Assembly: GCF_003391135.1 (NCBI RefSeq)
Contig: NZ_CP031455.1
Location: 1,302,001 to 1,366,000 of the forward strand
Source of the DNA: Streptoverticillium olivoreticuli subsp. olivoreticuli
GTDB taxonomy: Bacteria; Actinomycetota; Actinomycetes; Streptomycetales; Streptomycetaceae
Reading direction: 5' to 3'
Length of the DNA: 64,000 nucleotides
Positions 1 through 8,632 of the stretch are shown here, piece by piece. The translations under genes were made by a program, and so were the position numbers. Position 1 is the stretch's first letter. The number at the start of each line of letters is the position of its first letter. The notes below the pieces were generated by a model. It was given only the letters and a program-made list of their open reading frames with translations. It did no database searches and was not told the DNA's origin.

Positions 1-1
1 C

Positions 2-208
2 CGCCACGAGAACGACATGCTCGTGATGGGGGCGGGCAGCCACGGCCCCGTACACCGCTTCTTCCACGGCTCGGCGAGCCGGCACTGCCTCAAGCACGCC
101 CACTGCCCGGTGCTCGTCGTCCACTCCGAGGAGACGGACGGGGAGGCCGTGCCGGACAGCGGGACGGAGTCCCGTCCTCGCCTTGTCCCGGCGCACTCCC
201 AGCGCTGA
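2..208 (+). CDS. Universal stress protein, C-terminal fragment (5' end outside window)
   Basis: Only the last 68 or so codons are present; the frame is open through the left edge. The fragment carries the end of a UspA domain: a hydrophobic strand, then a nucleotide-loop sequence GAGSHGPVHRFFHGSAS, then the terminal strand CPVLVVHS, and a short polar tail. It closely matches the corresponding part of the USP at 13630-14199, so it is a paralogue. In UspA proteins this loop (G-x2-G-x9-G-S/T) binds ATP; here the second spacer is two residues shorter. Function is presumably stress or redox/energy adaptation in the cytoplasm. It converges on the minus-strand gene ending at 227. Confidence 0.9.
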   Translation, partial: RHENDMLVMGAGSHGPVHRFFHGSASRHCLKHAHCPVLVVHSEETDGEAVPDSGTESRPRLVPAHSQR

Positions 209-226
209 CCGACGAGAACGCCGGTC

Positions 227-1543
227 TCACTGCCCGGTGCCGCCCGCCAGCTTCCGCTCGTATCTCACCTCCGGAAAGGCCCAGCTGTGGTCGATCACCT
301 TGACCCCGAAGACGCGGAGCTGGGCGAAGAACGACCCGTTCAACTCCAGCCCCGCGTAGAGCCCCCAGTCGGTCTTCACGTCCTTCCCGGGCGTGCCCTC
401 GGCGGACCCGGTGGCCGTGGCCTTCAGATAGGGCATGGCGTCGGCCTCCACGCCGACCGAGCCGTACAGGCCGAGCCGGGCGTGGCTGCCGATGCCCGCC
501 TTCGCGGTGGCCGCGCCCTGGATCCGGGCCGGGGTGCCCTGCGCGGTCGGTTCGGGGCTCTTCAGCGCGGACCAGCCCTTGTCGGCGTCGTAGCGGGCAC
601 CGACCTCCAGTCGGCCGTCGGTGCGCTGCTCGGCGTCGACCGTGATCTTCCCGTCGGCCGAGACGTCGTAGAAGTAGTCAACCTTGAGGTTGAGCACGAT
701 CGGCACAGGTCCCAGCCAGACGGTCTTGTCGACGTCGACCTCGGCGGCCGGGATGTGCAGCGGCTTGTGGCCGGTGTCGTACGAGGCGGATCCCTCGGCG
801 TGGACCTTGACCCCGGCACCGTAGTCCGCGGCCACGCCGATCTCCGCCTTGGACGGCGCGTAGCCGTACCAGTGGGCCCGCTCGTAGGAGAACAGCATCT
901 CGGGGTGCAGCTCCATCGACGCGGACAGCGCGGAGGAGTTGCCCTGCGTCGGCTTGACGCCGTCGGGCATAGGCACGTCCACGTCGAGCCGGATGCCCTG
1001 GCCGCCGGCTTGCCCGGCGGTGGCCCTCCCGCCCTCGGTGAGCGGCTTGACCTTGAGGTCGGCGGCGGTCAGCGGGGTGCGGAGGTCGGCCTTGGCGTCG
1101 CCGAGCGCGTCGACCAGGTCCGCCGGTGCGGTGTCCACGGCCACCGAGCCGTCGGCGGCCGGCCGGGTGGCCACCACCTTCACCAGGGCGCCATGGGGTG
1201 CCACCGGGGTGGCCGGGCTCGCGATGACGTCCCCGGGACGCAACTGCGCTGCGGTCGCTCCGCCGTTGGCCGCCTTGCCGGCGGACAGGACCGCGTGGCC
1301 GCCCGCCTCGTCGTATCCCGTCAGGCGGGTGTCGCCGACCGGTACCGCGGTGGCGGGGCCGTCCGCCCCGCCGCGGACGACGGTCACGGCGCCCTTGTCG
1401 GCCGGACCGTCCGCGGCCGTCAGGGCCGGTGGAACCCGGTCCGCCGGGCCCGGCCCGGCGGCCGCCGCCGGTATCGCGGACAGCGGGGCGGCGATTCCCG
1501 TGACGAGAAGAGGTACGAGCAGGTGTCGGGCGCAGAACTTCAT
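227..1543 (-). CDS. Secreted protein of unknown function, beta-rich
   Basis: This 438-residue protein has a clear Sec signal peptide: MKFCARH, a hydrophobic core, and an Ala-rich cleavage region around residues 25-30 (PAAAAG). The mature part has an Ala/Gly/Val-rich N-terminal third, with short regularly spaced strands, and a C-terminal half (about 190-435) dominated by alternating hydrophobic/polar stretches with aromatic residues, which suggests a large beta-sheet structure. No catalytic motif, Cys pair or wall anchor is seen, and I do not recognise the family. The ATG is preceded by GAGGGA at good spacing. It is divergent from the LysR gene at 1674 across 130 bp, so that regulator may control it, but this is inference. 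Confidence 0.8.
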   Translation of the reverse strand: MKFCARHLLVPLLVTGIAAPLSAIPAAAAGPGPADRVPPALTAADGPADKGAVTVVRGGADGPATAVPVGDTRLTGYDEAGGHAVLSAGKAANGGATAAQLRPGDVIASPATPVAPHGALVKVVATRPAADGSVAVDTAPADLVDALGDAKADLRTPLTAADLKVKPLTEGGRATAGQAGGQGIRLDVDVPMPDGVKPTQGNSSALSASMELHPEMLFSYERAHWYGYAPSKAEIGVAADYGAGVKVHAEGSASYDTGHKPLHIPAAEVDVDKTVWLGPVPIVLNLKVDYFYDVSADGKITVDAEQRTDGRLEVGARYDADKGWSALKSPEPTAQGTPARIQGAATAKAGIGSHARLGLYGSVGVEADAMPYLKATATGSAEGTPGKDVKTDWGLYAGLELNGSFFAQLRVFGVKVIDHSWAFPEVRYERKLAGGTGQ

Positions 1544-1673
1544 GGATTTCCCTCACGGTGAAAGGCCGTATCCGGCCCGCGGCCTCAAATGGCCGCGCGT
1601 TGGCTCAATGACTCAACCCCGGTACGAGAACGAGTTCAAGGAGAATTCGTCCAAGGAGAGATAGGCACGTTCT

Positions 1674-2696
1674 ATGGAGCCGAATCACGGCGCGGGAAAT
1701 CTGTCCCTCCGCCAGCTGGAATACCTGGTGACCGTCGCCCGCGAGGGCCGGTTGACGCGGGCCGCCGAAAAGCTGCACGTGACCGAACCCACCATCTCCC
1801 AGCAATTGCGGGCCCTTGAGCGGACCATCGGCACGCCTCTCCTGGAGCGGCACCCGGACGGCGTCCGCCCGACCGGACCGGGCGAGGCGTTCCTGCCGTA
1901 CGCCCGGTCGGCACTGCGATGCGCCCACGAGGCCGCCACGGCGGCGCGCGCGGCCGCCTCGGGCACCTGCCGGACCCTGCGGATCGGGACGGTCCGCGCG
2001 GGGCTGCCCGGGGTGCTGCTGCCGGGGGTCCGCCAGTGGGTGGCGTCCCGGCCGGGCACATCACTGGCCCTGCGTCCGTTCGGCGACAGCCGGTCGCTCC
2101 AGGAGTCCGTGGCCGCGGGCACGGTGGACCTCGGGGTCGGGCCGCGCCCGGTCGGCTGGACGGGGACGATCCACACCCTCTGCACCGAGGAGTACGTGCT
2201 CGTGTGCGCCGACGACGACCCGCTGCGCGAGGGCGAGGCCCGCTTGGAGGACCTGGCCGACCGGCGGTGGATCGGCTACGGCGGCGTCGGCCGGAGCCTG
2301 GGGGACGTACTGGCCGACGCGTGCGGCGGCCGCCGGTTCCGGCCGCGGGTCGCCTTGGAGGTGGCACAGGCGGAGGCCGCCGTGGCACCCGCGGCACAGG
2401 GCGTCGGGCTCGCGCTCGTACCGCGGGACGTGCTCGATGCGGAGCAGCGCCGGTCGGCCGTCCCTCTGGTCCCGCGGCTGCTGCGGGAGATCACGGTCTA
2501 CACCGCTCCGCACCCGCCCGCCGACGCGGCCGCCTGCTCCGAGGCACTCGCCGCCGGGGCCCTGCCGTCACACGCCTCTCAGCACTCCGGCGTTCCGGAA
2601 GCAGCAGGAGTTGATCGCGGCGTGGAAGGCCGGGCACCGGTCGGTCAGCGGAGGAAGGGATCGACGGCGACGGCGGTGAACAGCAGGGAGATGTAG
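1674..2696 (+). CDS. LysR-family transcriptional regulator
   Basis: The N-terminal winged helix-turn-helix at about residues 10-70 is classic Lys[15 protein letters not shown], then [20 protein letters not shown], then [15 protein letters not shown]. It is followed by a periplasmic-binding-like effector domain (about 95-290) with the usual LRIGTV opening. The protein is 340 residues against about 300 for the family. The extra 40 C-terminal residues are Gly/Arg-rich and overlap the end of ctaB on the other strand by 52 bp, so the tail is probably not a functional domain. It is divergent from the secreted-protein gene 227-1543, the normal arrangement for a LysR regulator and its target. The effector is unknown. 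Confidence 0.9.
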   Translation: MEPNHGAGNLSLRQLEYLVTVAREGRLTRAAEKLHVTEPTISQQLRALERTIGTPLLERHPDGVRPTGPGEAFLPYARSALRCAHEAATAARAAASGTCRTLRIGTVRAGLPGVLLPGVRQWVASRPGTSLALRPFGDSRSLQESVAAGTVDLGVGPRPVGWTGTIHTLCTEEYVLVCADDDPLREGEARLEDLADRRWIGYGGVGRSLGDVLADACGGRRFRPRVALEVAQAEAAVAPAAQGVGLALVPRDVLDAEQRRSAVPLVPRLLREITVYTAPHPPADAAACSEALAAGALPSHASQHSGVPEAAGVDRGVEGRAPVGQRRKGSTATAVNSREM

Positions 2697-3622
2697 CTGA
2701 TCGACCAGTGGAACAGGCGCATCTCCTTCAACTTCGCGCCACGGAGGCCGACTTCGGCCCGGGCGTGGAGCGCGTGGGCTTCTCGGAGCCAGCAACCGCC
2801 GAGCCCGACCGCCACGCAGGTGTAGAACCAGCCCACCCGGCCGAGCGGCCACAGCGAGAGCGACATGGCGACCATCAGCCAGCTGTACACCACGATCTGC
2901 CGGGTCACCACGGTGGTGCCGGCCACCACCGGCAGCATCGGTACACCCACGCGCTCGTAGTCGGCCCGGGTCTTCATGGACAGCGGCCAGTAGTGCGGCG
3001 GGGTCCAGAAGAAGACCACCAGGCAGAGTGCCACCGCCGTCCAGGACACCGAGTCCGTCACGGCCGACCAGCCGATCAGGACCGGCATGCCACCCGCGAT
3101 GCCGCCCCAGACGATGTTCTGCGAGGTGCGCCGCTTGAGCAGCATGGTGTAGATCACCGTGTAGAAGAGCAGCGCGCCGAACGCGAGCAGCGCCGAGAGC
3201 GGGTTGACCAGGAACCAGAGCCAGCCGACCGAGGCGAGGGCGAGCGAGCCGGCGAAGATCAGGCACTCGCGCGGGGAGACCACCCCGGTGACCAGGGGTC
3301 GGCCCGCGGTGCGGTCCATCCGCGCGTCGATGTCCCGGTCGAGGTACATGTTGAACGCACAGGCGCTGCCCGCGGACAGGTAGCCGCCGGTGCAAGTGGC
3401 CAGTACCAGCGCCAGGTCGGGGACGCCCTGGGCGGCCAGGAACATCACGGGGATGGTGGTCACCAGCAGCAACTCGATGATCCGCGGTTTGGTCAGCGCG
3501 ACGAACGCGGCCACTCGGGCCGCGAAGGTCGGGCGGTGCGGGACCGGGAGTCCGCCGGGGTGCGAGGGGGAGCCGGGATCCGGCGGGGATGCGTGCGCGG
3601 TCCTGTCGAGGACGGGATCCAT
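2645..3622 (-). CDS. ctaB: Protoheme IX farnesyltransferase (heme O synthase)
   Basis: This integral membrane prenyltransferase converts heme B to heme O by adding a farnesyl group, the first step toward heme A for aa3-type cytochrome c oxidase. The 325-residue protein has about eight or nine membrane segments. It shows the first Asp-rich prenyl-diphosphate motif [15 protein letters not shown] with the following GRPL, the loop [13 protein letters not shown], and [11 protein letters not shown], all diagnostic of CtaB/CyoE/COX10. The ATG at 3622 was chosen because the conserved region begins about 35 residues later; the longer open frame upstream has no membrane protein character. No other cox genes are nearby. 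The 3' end overlaps the tail of the convergent LysR gene. Confidence 0.96.
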   Translation of the reverse strand: MDPVLDRTAHASPPDPGSPSHPGGLPVPHRPTFAARVAAFVALTKPRIIELLLVTTIPVMFLAAQGVPDLALVLATCTGGYLSAGSACAFNMYLDRDIDARMDRTAGRPLVTGVVSPRECLIFAGSLALASVGWLWFLVNPLSALLAFGALLFYTVIYTMLLKRRTSQNIVWGGIAGGMPVLIGWSAVTDSVSWTAVALCLVVFFWTPPHYWPLSMKTRADYERVGVPMLPVVAGTTVVTRQIVVYSWLMVAMSLSLWPLGRVGWFYTCVAVGLGGCWLREAHALHARAEVGLRGAKLKEMRLFHWSISYISLLFTAVAVDPFLR

Positions 3623-3979
3623 GATGCGGAACCTTGCGGGGAGAACCTGGTGGCCCTGGCCGTCGTGCCGGGTCCCACAGCCGTCGAAGGGCGGTGGGCG
3701 GCGGGGTAATCGAGGCACAGCCACCCCGACCCGGGTTGCGTGACGCAGTAGGTCGGACGTCCCGAAGCTATCACTGCCCGGAACGCGGCCGGAGACCTGC
3801 CCCGCCTGCTCCCCGGCACCGACGTCGGGATAGGGGAATTCTATTTCCCTGTAGAAAATCACCACCAACCGCACCCCTTTGCCGGGTCTTTGTGTTCCTT
3901 TCAGCAGCGCGCACGGCACTGTGGCTGTGCGGAATAAGGAACCGCATTCCAGACCGATTGAAAGGCCAGAGGTGACGAT
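3623..3979. other. Intergenic region between ctaB and a secreted-protein gene
   Basis: These 357 bp hold the divergent promoters of ctaB (minus) and the secreted protein at 3980 (plus). The only striking element is an AT-richer patch at 3838-3860 containing the 18-bp imperfect palindrome TTCTA-N8-TAGAA (3839-3856), a possible operator. No small gene with a convincing ribosome binding site was found. Confidence 0.4.
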
Positions 3980-4759
3980 ATGGCGAACTTCCGGATGGGA
4001 AAGAGAGGGCGCGTTCTGCTGGTGGCCGCAGCGGCGGCCACGGCGATAGGCGCCACCACCCTCCCCGCATCGGCTGCTGACGGCCCCACCGTGGCCGATG
4101 TCATGGCGTCCTGCGCCAGCGGCGACGACGTCAGCAGCTGCAATTTCACCAACCCGGAGATCCAGAAGGCGTATCTGGGGAATTTCCACCAGGTGTCGGA
4201 CACGCTCTACAACTGCAGTACTTCGGATGCCACGCAGGGCCTGAGCTGGTCCGACAAGGTGGGGACGACCGACTCGGCGGAGGTCTCGATCACAGCCGGC
4301 GGAAAGATCGCCGGACTTGTCGACCTCAGTGTCACCGCGAAGTACGGGCATTCCTGGACCACGGAGCATTCGGACGGCGGAAACATGGGCATGACCGTCA
4401 AGCCCGGTGAGGTCGGCTGGATTTCCCGGGCCCAGGTCATGCAGGACGTCAAGGGTCGGTGGGATCTCTGGTACAAGCACACGCACTGGGGCCACTACAA
4501 CTGGTACTGGGACGACACCGTCACCAGCCCTGCGCCCAATGACACGGACGGCGTCAAGAGCGCCGTGGTCATCAAGACCCGGCCGATGACCGACGCCGAA
4601 AAGGCGTCGTGCGGCGCCCAGAACGGGAAGGTTTTCCTCTCCCCGGCCAAGGTGGAGGTCCCGAAGCAGGACAAGGCGCCTCACGACGCTCCGGGCAAGC
4701 CCACCCCGGGCACGAACGACACCCCGCCCGCGCAGGAGGAGAACAACAAGAAGCAGTGA
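3980..4759 (+). CDS. Secreted protein with an ETX/MTX2 (aerolysin)-like beta core
   Basis: This 259-residue protein has a strong signal peptide ([11 protein letters not shown], hydrophobic Ala-rich core, cleavage near PASAADG at about residue 33). The mature region has a Cys-containing N-terminal segment, then long alternating strands around residues 90-150 ([20 protein letters not shown], then [18 protein letters not shown]), then a Trp/Tyr/His-rich strand pair ([16 protein letters not shown]). The Ser/Thr-rich amphipathic strand pair resembles the membrane-insertion region of aerolysin-type pore formers; this is a fold-level guess, not a proven homology. The C-terminus is a Pro/Lys/Asn-rich tail ending NNKKQ. 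No partner gene is adjacent. Confidence 0.8.
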   Translation: MANFRMGKRGRVLLVAAAAATAIGATTLPASAADGPTVADVMASCASGDDVSSCNFTNPEIQKAYLGNFHQVSDTLYNCSTSDATQGLSWSDKVGTTDSAEVSITAGGKIAGLVDLSVTAKYGHSWTTEHSDGGNMGMTVKPGEVGWISRAQVMQDVKGRWDLWYKHTHWGHYNWYWDDTVTSPAPNDTDGVKSAVVIKTRPMTDAEKASCGAQNGKVFLSPAKVEVPKQDKAPHDAPGKPTPGTNDTPPAQEENNKKQ

Positions 4760-4903
4760 GGTGAACCGCATCCCGAGCAGAACACCCCGCGCCCTGGAAC
4801 ACCAGCCGGTCCGGACGCAGTTGTCGACCAACACGCTGCGTCCGGCCGCGCCCGTTCGACGGCCAACAGGCCTCGGGCGATCGGCGGCCGCAGGCCGTAC
4901 CGC

Positions 4904-6151
4904 TCATCGCCCGGCCGCCGCGCCCCCGCTCAGCGCGGGCTCCCCGACCCGGTGGGGTTCCTCCTGGCGCACCGCGCCCAGTCGGCGCAGGCCGGACAGC
5001 ACGATCAGGACGGCGCAGCCCGCGCAGCCGACGGGCACCACGAAGGCGGCGTGCGCACCGAGCCGGTCGACGGCCCACCCGGCCAGCAGGGCCCCCAAGG
5101 ACATCCCGACGCTGAGCCCGGACAGCAGCCATGTCAAGCCCTCGTTGAGCCGTGCCGCCGGGACCAGCCGCTCCACCAGGCTGTTCGCGGTGATCATGCT
5201 GGGTGAGACGAACATGCCCACCACCATCAGCACGGCGGCGAGTTCGAGCAGGCTGCGGACGAACAGCAGCGGCACCGTGCACAGCGCCAGCGCGCCCATG
5301 CCTGCCAGCATCCGCACCGGCAGACGGGAGTTGAGCCGTACGGCACCCGTCACCAGTCCGGCCAGGCAGCTGGTGGCGGCGAGGCAGGCGAGGGCGACGG
5401 ACGCCTCGGCCTTGTGCCCGTGCTCGGCGGCGAAGGCGACGCAGGTGAGGTCGAAGCCGCCGAAGACGCAGCCCAGGGCGGCGAAGGTGAGGGTCAGGGT
5501 CCGCAGGCCCGGGTTCCCGAGCACCGACGGGCCGTGAGCGTCGTCCCGCTCGGCCGGGGCCGGTTCGGTGCGGCGCTGCGAGGTAACGGCGACCGTGCCC
5601 ACCAGGGCGAAGGCCATGGCGCACAGCACCCCCGCCTCGGGGAGGACGGCCGTGGCCAGGGTGAGGGCGAGGATCGGACCGATCACGAAGGTCACCTCGT
5701 CGGCCACCGACTCGACGGAGAAGGCGGTGTGGAGCCTCGGGCCGTCCCGGTACATCGCGGTCCACCGCGCGCGGAGCATGGCGCCGATGTTGGGTATCGC
5801 CCCGGCGGCGATCACACACGGGAAGTCCGCCCACGGCGTGCTGCCCGTACCGCTGCACACCACGAGCCCGGTGAGGCCGAGCAGCGCCACCGCCAGGGCG
5901 GGGTGCGCGGCCCGGCGCTGGCCGTGGCGGTCGACGCACCTGGCCACCATCGGGCCGAGCACGGCGATGGACACCGAGAAGACGGCGCAGACGGCGCCGG
6001 CGAGCGCGTAGTCGCCGGTCCGCTGGGAGAGCATGCCCACGATCCCCAGGCCGATCATCGCCCGGGGCGCGCGGGCGAGCAGGCCGGCCGCGGCGAGCGG
6101 CTTGGCTCCGGGCGTGGCGAAGAGGTCGCGGTACGAGCCGAGCACAGACAA
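4904..6151 (-). CDS. Major facilitator superfamily permease
   Basis: The 415-residue protein has about twelve hydrophobic segments in two halves, with a basic cytoplasmic loop between TM2 and TM3 (ARCVDRHGQRRAAHP) matching the MFS loop signature, and a central hydrophilic linker near residue 205 (SQRRTEPAPAERDDAHG). It resembles drug-efflux-type MFS proteins, but no substrate can be assigned. Start ATG at 6151 leads straight into the first conserved segment. It is transcribed alone, convergent with the secreted-protein gene and divergent from the USP at 6496 across a 344-bp gap. Confidence 0.88.
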   Translation of the reverse strand: MSVLGSYRDLFATPGAKPLAAAGLLARAPRAMIGLGIVGMLSQRTGDYALAGAVCAVFSVSIAVLGPMVARCVDRHGQRRAAHPALAVALLGLTGLVVCSGTGSTPWADFPCVIAAGAIPNIGAMLRARWTAMYRDGPRLHTAFSVESVADEVTFVIGPILALTLATAVLPEAGVLCAMAFALVGTVAVTSQRRTEPAPAERDDAHGPSVLGNPGLRTLTLTFAALGCVFGGFDLTCVAFAAEHGHKAEASVALACLAATSCLAGLVTGAVRLNSRLPVRMLAGMGALALCTVPLLFVRSLLELAAVLMVVGMFVSPSMITANSLVERLVPAARLNEGLTWLLSGLSVGMSLGALLAGWAVDRLGAHAAFVVPVGCAGCAVLIVLSGLRRLGAVRQEEPHRVGEPALSGGAAAGR

Positions 6152-6365
6152 CTCCCAGTGATTTCAGTCAAGGTGACACTGCGTCAGAGAATGCGGATGC
6201 GCGGAGGATGTGCCGCTCACGCCCGATGGGCGGCGGCAGAGGGCGCACGGCGGCGCCGACGGGTCCGATGACGCCGGCGCCGCTCTCATCCCATGCTGCA
6301 CCGGGGATTCGGGGGCGTGCGGGTCCGGACGGCCGAAGGGGCGGACGACGTACGGCCCTCCGATC

Positions 6366-6384
6366 GGTGGACAGGCCGTCCACC
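6366..6384. promoter_or_regulatory. Palindromic operator candidate upstream of USP gene
   Basis: GGTGGACAGGCCGTCCACC is a 19-bp sequence with two perfect 7-bp arms. It lies about 45 bp upstream of the putative -10 element of the USP gene at 6496, where an activator would sit. The binding protein is unknown; a DevR/OsdR-type dormancy regulator would suit a USP but the sequence alone does not show it. Confidence 0.4.
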
Positions 6385-6427
6385 ACCGGGTGGACCGACC
6401 GAGGGATCCACCACGGGGAACCGCGCG

Positions 6428-6437
6428 CCTAGCGTGG
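6428..6437 (+). promoter_or_regulatory. Putative -10 region of USP gene
   Basis: CCTAGCGTGG contains TAGCGT, which fits the TANNNT -10 pattern of high-GC actinomycetes, 60 bp before the start codon. The same ten bases occur at 13575-13584 before the paralogous USP gene. No TTGAC-like -35 is visible at 17-18 bp, so an activator or alternative sigma factor may be needed. Confidence 0.4.
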
Positions 6438-6495
6438 AAAACGTCAGACTCACCCGCTGCGGCGGGACCGCACGGGATCGGAAAGGAATAAGGAA

Positions 6496-7080
6496 ATGCA
6501 GAACTCAGTACGTCGTGTCGTAGTCGGGGTCGACGGTTCGGCAGGCAGCGTCTCCGCGCTGCGGCAGGCCGCGGGAGAAGCCCGCCGCCACCACGCCGAA
6601 CTGCGCCCGGTCCTCGTCTACTCCTCCCCTCAAGGTGACTACATCGACATGATGTGGCCGCCGGACCCGGAGATGGCGCGGGAACTGGCACACAAGGCAC
6701 ACGACGACCTGATGTGCGCCTGCGAGCGCGCGGGCGGTCTGCCGGACGACGTGCCCTGTGACCCGGTGGTGGCCCGTGGGCAGGTGGGCCCGCTGCTGGT
6801 GGAGGCCGCGGCCGAGGACGGCGACCTGCTCGTGGTGGGCGGTGGCTCGCAGAGCGCGGTGCACCGCTTCCTGATGGGCTCGGTGAGCCGCTACTGCCTG
6901 CGGCACGCCCCCGGGCCGGTGCTGGTCATACCTCCGGAGGACTCCGCCGGTCACGGCCCCGAGCGGACCGCGGCACCGACCGCCTCCGTCGGCTCGCCGG
7001 ACGACAGGACGGCACCCCGGGGAGCGTGGCTGAAGCGGGCCTGGTCCGACGGCCCCCTGCACAGCATTCATCACCTGTGA
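6496..7080 (+). CDS. Universal stress protein (UspA domain)
   Basis: This 194-residue cytoplasmic protein starts with VRRVVVGVDGSAGSVSALRQ, the typical first strand and helix of UspA, and ends the domain with DLLVVGGGSQSAVHRFLMGSVSRYCLRH and a final strand GPVLVIPP. In the ATP-binding loop (G-x2-G-x9-G-S/T) the second Gly is Ser and the spacer is shortened, so nucleotide binding is uncertain. A low-complexity tail of about 45 residues follows. The stop codon overlaps the ATG of the sortase gene (TGATG), implying translational coupling. It belongs to a family of three paralogues in this window. Confidence 0.93.
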   Translation: MQNSVRRVVVGVDGSAGSVSALRQAAGEARRHHAELRPVLVYSSPQGDYIDMMWPPDPEMARELAHKAHDDLMCACERAGGLPDDVPCDPVVARGQVGPLLVEAAAEDGDLLVVGGGSQSAVHRFLMGSVSRYCLRHAPGPVLVIPPEDSAGHGPERTAAPTASVGSPDDRTAPRGAWLKRAWSDGPLHSIHHL

Positions 7081-7733
7081 TGCGTGCGTGGCGCCCGCCT
7101 CTGCCGCGGAACACGTGGGGCGGGGTCTGCCTGGCCCTCTTCCTGCTCGGGATCGGCCTGATCCTGCTCGGCACCTGCGCGACGCCCTCGCCCTCTCCGC
7201 CACCCCCCGGCCCCGCCTCCGCCGCCTCGGCGCCTTCCTCGCCCGGCCCGGCCGCCGCCCCCATGGGCCGCTCCGAGCCGGTGCGGCTGGTCATCCCCTC
7301 ACTCGGCGTCTCGGCGCCCGTCGTGTCGCTCGGCCTGGAGGCGGACGGCACCGTCGAGGTGCCGCCGATCGAACGCGACGCCCCGGCGGGCTGGTACAGC
7401 GGATCGCCGACGCCCGGCGAGGCCGGCGCGTCGGTCGTCCTCGGCCACTCCACCGTCGGCCGGTTCGGCAAGGGCGTGCTCTTCGACGCCGGCCGGCTGG
7501 AGCCCGGCGCCCACGTCGACGTGACCCGGGCCGACGGCAGCACGGCGGAGTTCACCGTGCGCGAGGTGCGCGAGTACGCCAAGGCCGACTTCCCGGCCGA
7601 CAAGGTCTACCGGGGCTCCGGCGTACCGGAGTTGCGCCTGGTCACCTGCGGTGGACCGCGCGACGCCGACCACGGCTACCGCGACAACATCGTCGTGTAC
7701 GCCGCCCTGACCGGCCACCGGGCCGACCGGTGA
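7080..7733 (+). CDS. Class F sortase (transpeptidase)
   Basis: This 217-residue membrane-anchored sortase has one N-terminal transmembrane segment (about residues 10-30), a Pro/Ala/Ser-rich linker, then the sortase beta-barrel from about residue 65. The catalytic triad is visible: His123 in VVLGHSTVG, Cys190 in LVTCGG, and Arg201 in GYRDNIVVYA. Sortases cleave a C-terminal sorting motif of exported proteins and link them to the peptidoglycan cross-bridge or a pilin. The ATG was chosen because it overlaps the upstream USP stop and precedes the membrane segment directly. The next gene encodes a secreted protein with a sorting-signal-like C-terminus, the likely substrate. Confidence 0.92.
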   Translation: MRAWRPPLPRNTWGGVCLALFLLGIGLILLGTCATPSPSPPPPGPASAASAPSSPGPAAAPMGRSEPVRLVIPSLGVSAPVVSLGLEADGTVEVPPIERDAPAGWYSGSPTPGEAGASVVLGHSTVGRFGKGVLFDAGRLEPGAHVDVTRADGSTAEFTVREVREYAKADFPADKVYRGSGVPELRLVTCGGPRDADHGYRDNIVVYAALTGHRADR

Positions 7734-7868
7734 CAGCGGACCACCGGTCGGGGGACGGCACGACACCTCACCCGTCCCCCACCCGCCCGACACCGTTACC
7801 GCGCGTCCTCGCCCAGGGTTGAAGTGGAAGACCAACTCCCCGATGTCGAACGAAGGATGTCGATCCCC

Positions 7869-8498
7869 ATGCGCAACGCTCTCCTCGTCGCCGGCCCCGC
7901 GCTCGCCCTGTGCGGCGCCGTGGCCCTGACACCCGTCGCCTTCGCCTCCACTCCCGGCCCGGGCGGCTCACCCTCCCTCACCCACAGCAGCAGCCCGGCG
8001 CCCGTCGTGGGCGCAGCCCGGATCAGCGTGAACCCCAGCGAGGCACGCACCGGGCAGACCGTGCAGATCAGCGGCTCCTGCGCGCCCTACCCGGGAGCGA
8101 CCGTGAAGTCGGTCGCCTCACAGGCGGGCGAGGTGACACTCACCGACCACGACCCCCAGCACATCCGGGGCCGACTGCACATCACCGCGGGAGCGGGCAC
8201 GTACCAGGTGAATCTGGTGTGCAGCAACGGCAAGGCCGCCACAACACTCAAGGTGGACGCCGCACCGGCGCATCACCGCCACGGCGGAGGCGCCTCAGCG
8301 GGCGACAACACCCCCGCCACCACACCCTCCCAGCACCAGGGCACGGTCCCGAAGGGAGCTCCCCGCACCGGCGAGTCCGGCACGAGCGAATTGAACGAGG
8401 ACGTGGCCCTCGCGGGTGTCGGCGCGGCCGGTGCCGCCGCCATGGCGGGAGCGATCCTCGTGACCGCCCGCCGGAACCGCGAGCACGACAGCAGGTGA
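7869..8498 (+). CDS. Secreted protein with sorting-signal-like C-terminus, likely sortase substrate
   Basis: The 209-residue product has a signal peptide (MRNALLV to about AFAS), an Ig-like or beta-sandwich domain at about residues 40-125 (ISVNPSEARTGQTVQISGSC ... YQVNLVCSNGKAATTLKVDA) with two Cys that could form a disulfide, a His/Gly/Thr/Pro-rich linker, and a C-terminal APRTG motif followed by a hydrophobic helix (VALAGVGAAGAAAMAGAILV) and a basic RRNR tail. That motif-helix-charge layout is a cell-wall sorting signal, although the first residue is Ala rather than Leu. The gene follows the class F sortase by about 135 bp. ATG at 7869 was preferred because the signal peptide begins there; ATG at 7857 is possible. 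Confidence 0.8.
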   Translation: MRNALLVAGPALALCGAVALTPVAFASTPGPGGSPSLTHSSSPAPVVGAARISVNPSEARTGQTVQISGSCAPYPGATVKSVASQAGEVTLTDHDPQHIRGRLHITAGAGTYQVNLVCSNGKAATTLKVDAAPAHHRHGGGASAGDNTPATTPSQHQGTVPKGAPRTGESGTSELNEDVALAGVGAAGAAAMAGAILVTARRNREHDSR

Positions 8499-8597
8499 GC
8501 CCCATGTGAGCGCCACTCGCCCCAGCCCCGCGCGGCGTGCCCCGCGGGGCGTCGCGCTGTCGTGGATCCGGGTTGCGACCACCCGGACATCACTTAG

Positions 8598-8614
8598 AGT
8601 GATCAAGTGATCAC
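8598..8614. promoter_or_regulatory. Operator candidate overlapping the FUSC-gene promoter
   Basis: Two adjacent direct copies of AGTGATCA (8598-8605 and 8606-8613) also create a perfect inverted repeat, GTGATC-AAGT-GATCAC, at 8599-8614. TAGAGT at 8595-8600 resembles a -10 hexamer, so a bound protein would occlude the promoter or start site just before the exporter gene. No regulator gene is adjacent. MarR- or GntR-type repressors bind sites of this shape, but the identity is a guess. Confidence 0.5.
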
Positions 8615-8632
8615 ATCCCAACCGTGTGCGGC

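Larger units (their letters stand above)
6152..6495. other. Intergenic region with USP promoter elements
   Basis: This 344-bp gap separates the MFS permease from the USP gene. It contains a perfect 19-bp palindrome at 6366-6384 and a CCTAGCGTGG motif at 6428-6437 that recurs before the USP at 13630. A strong purine-rich ribosome binding region (GGAAAGGAATAAGGAA) immediately precedes the USP start. No coding sequence is supported here. Confidence 0.5.

Noticed and set aside
287..1561. 424-codon plus-strand open frame antisense to the secreted protein
   Set aside because: Arg/Gly/Val-rich low-complexity translation caused by GC-rich codons of the minus-strand gene; no domain, and the minus strand has a clear signal peptide and ribosome binding site.
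2645..4834. Extension of ctaB to a 729-residue protein
   Set aside because: The added N-terminal 404 codons are antisense to the secreted protein at 3980 and show no membrane or enzyme character.
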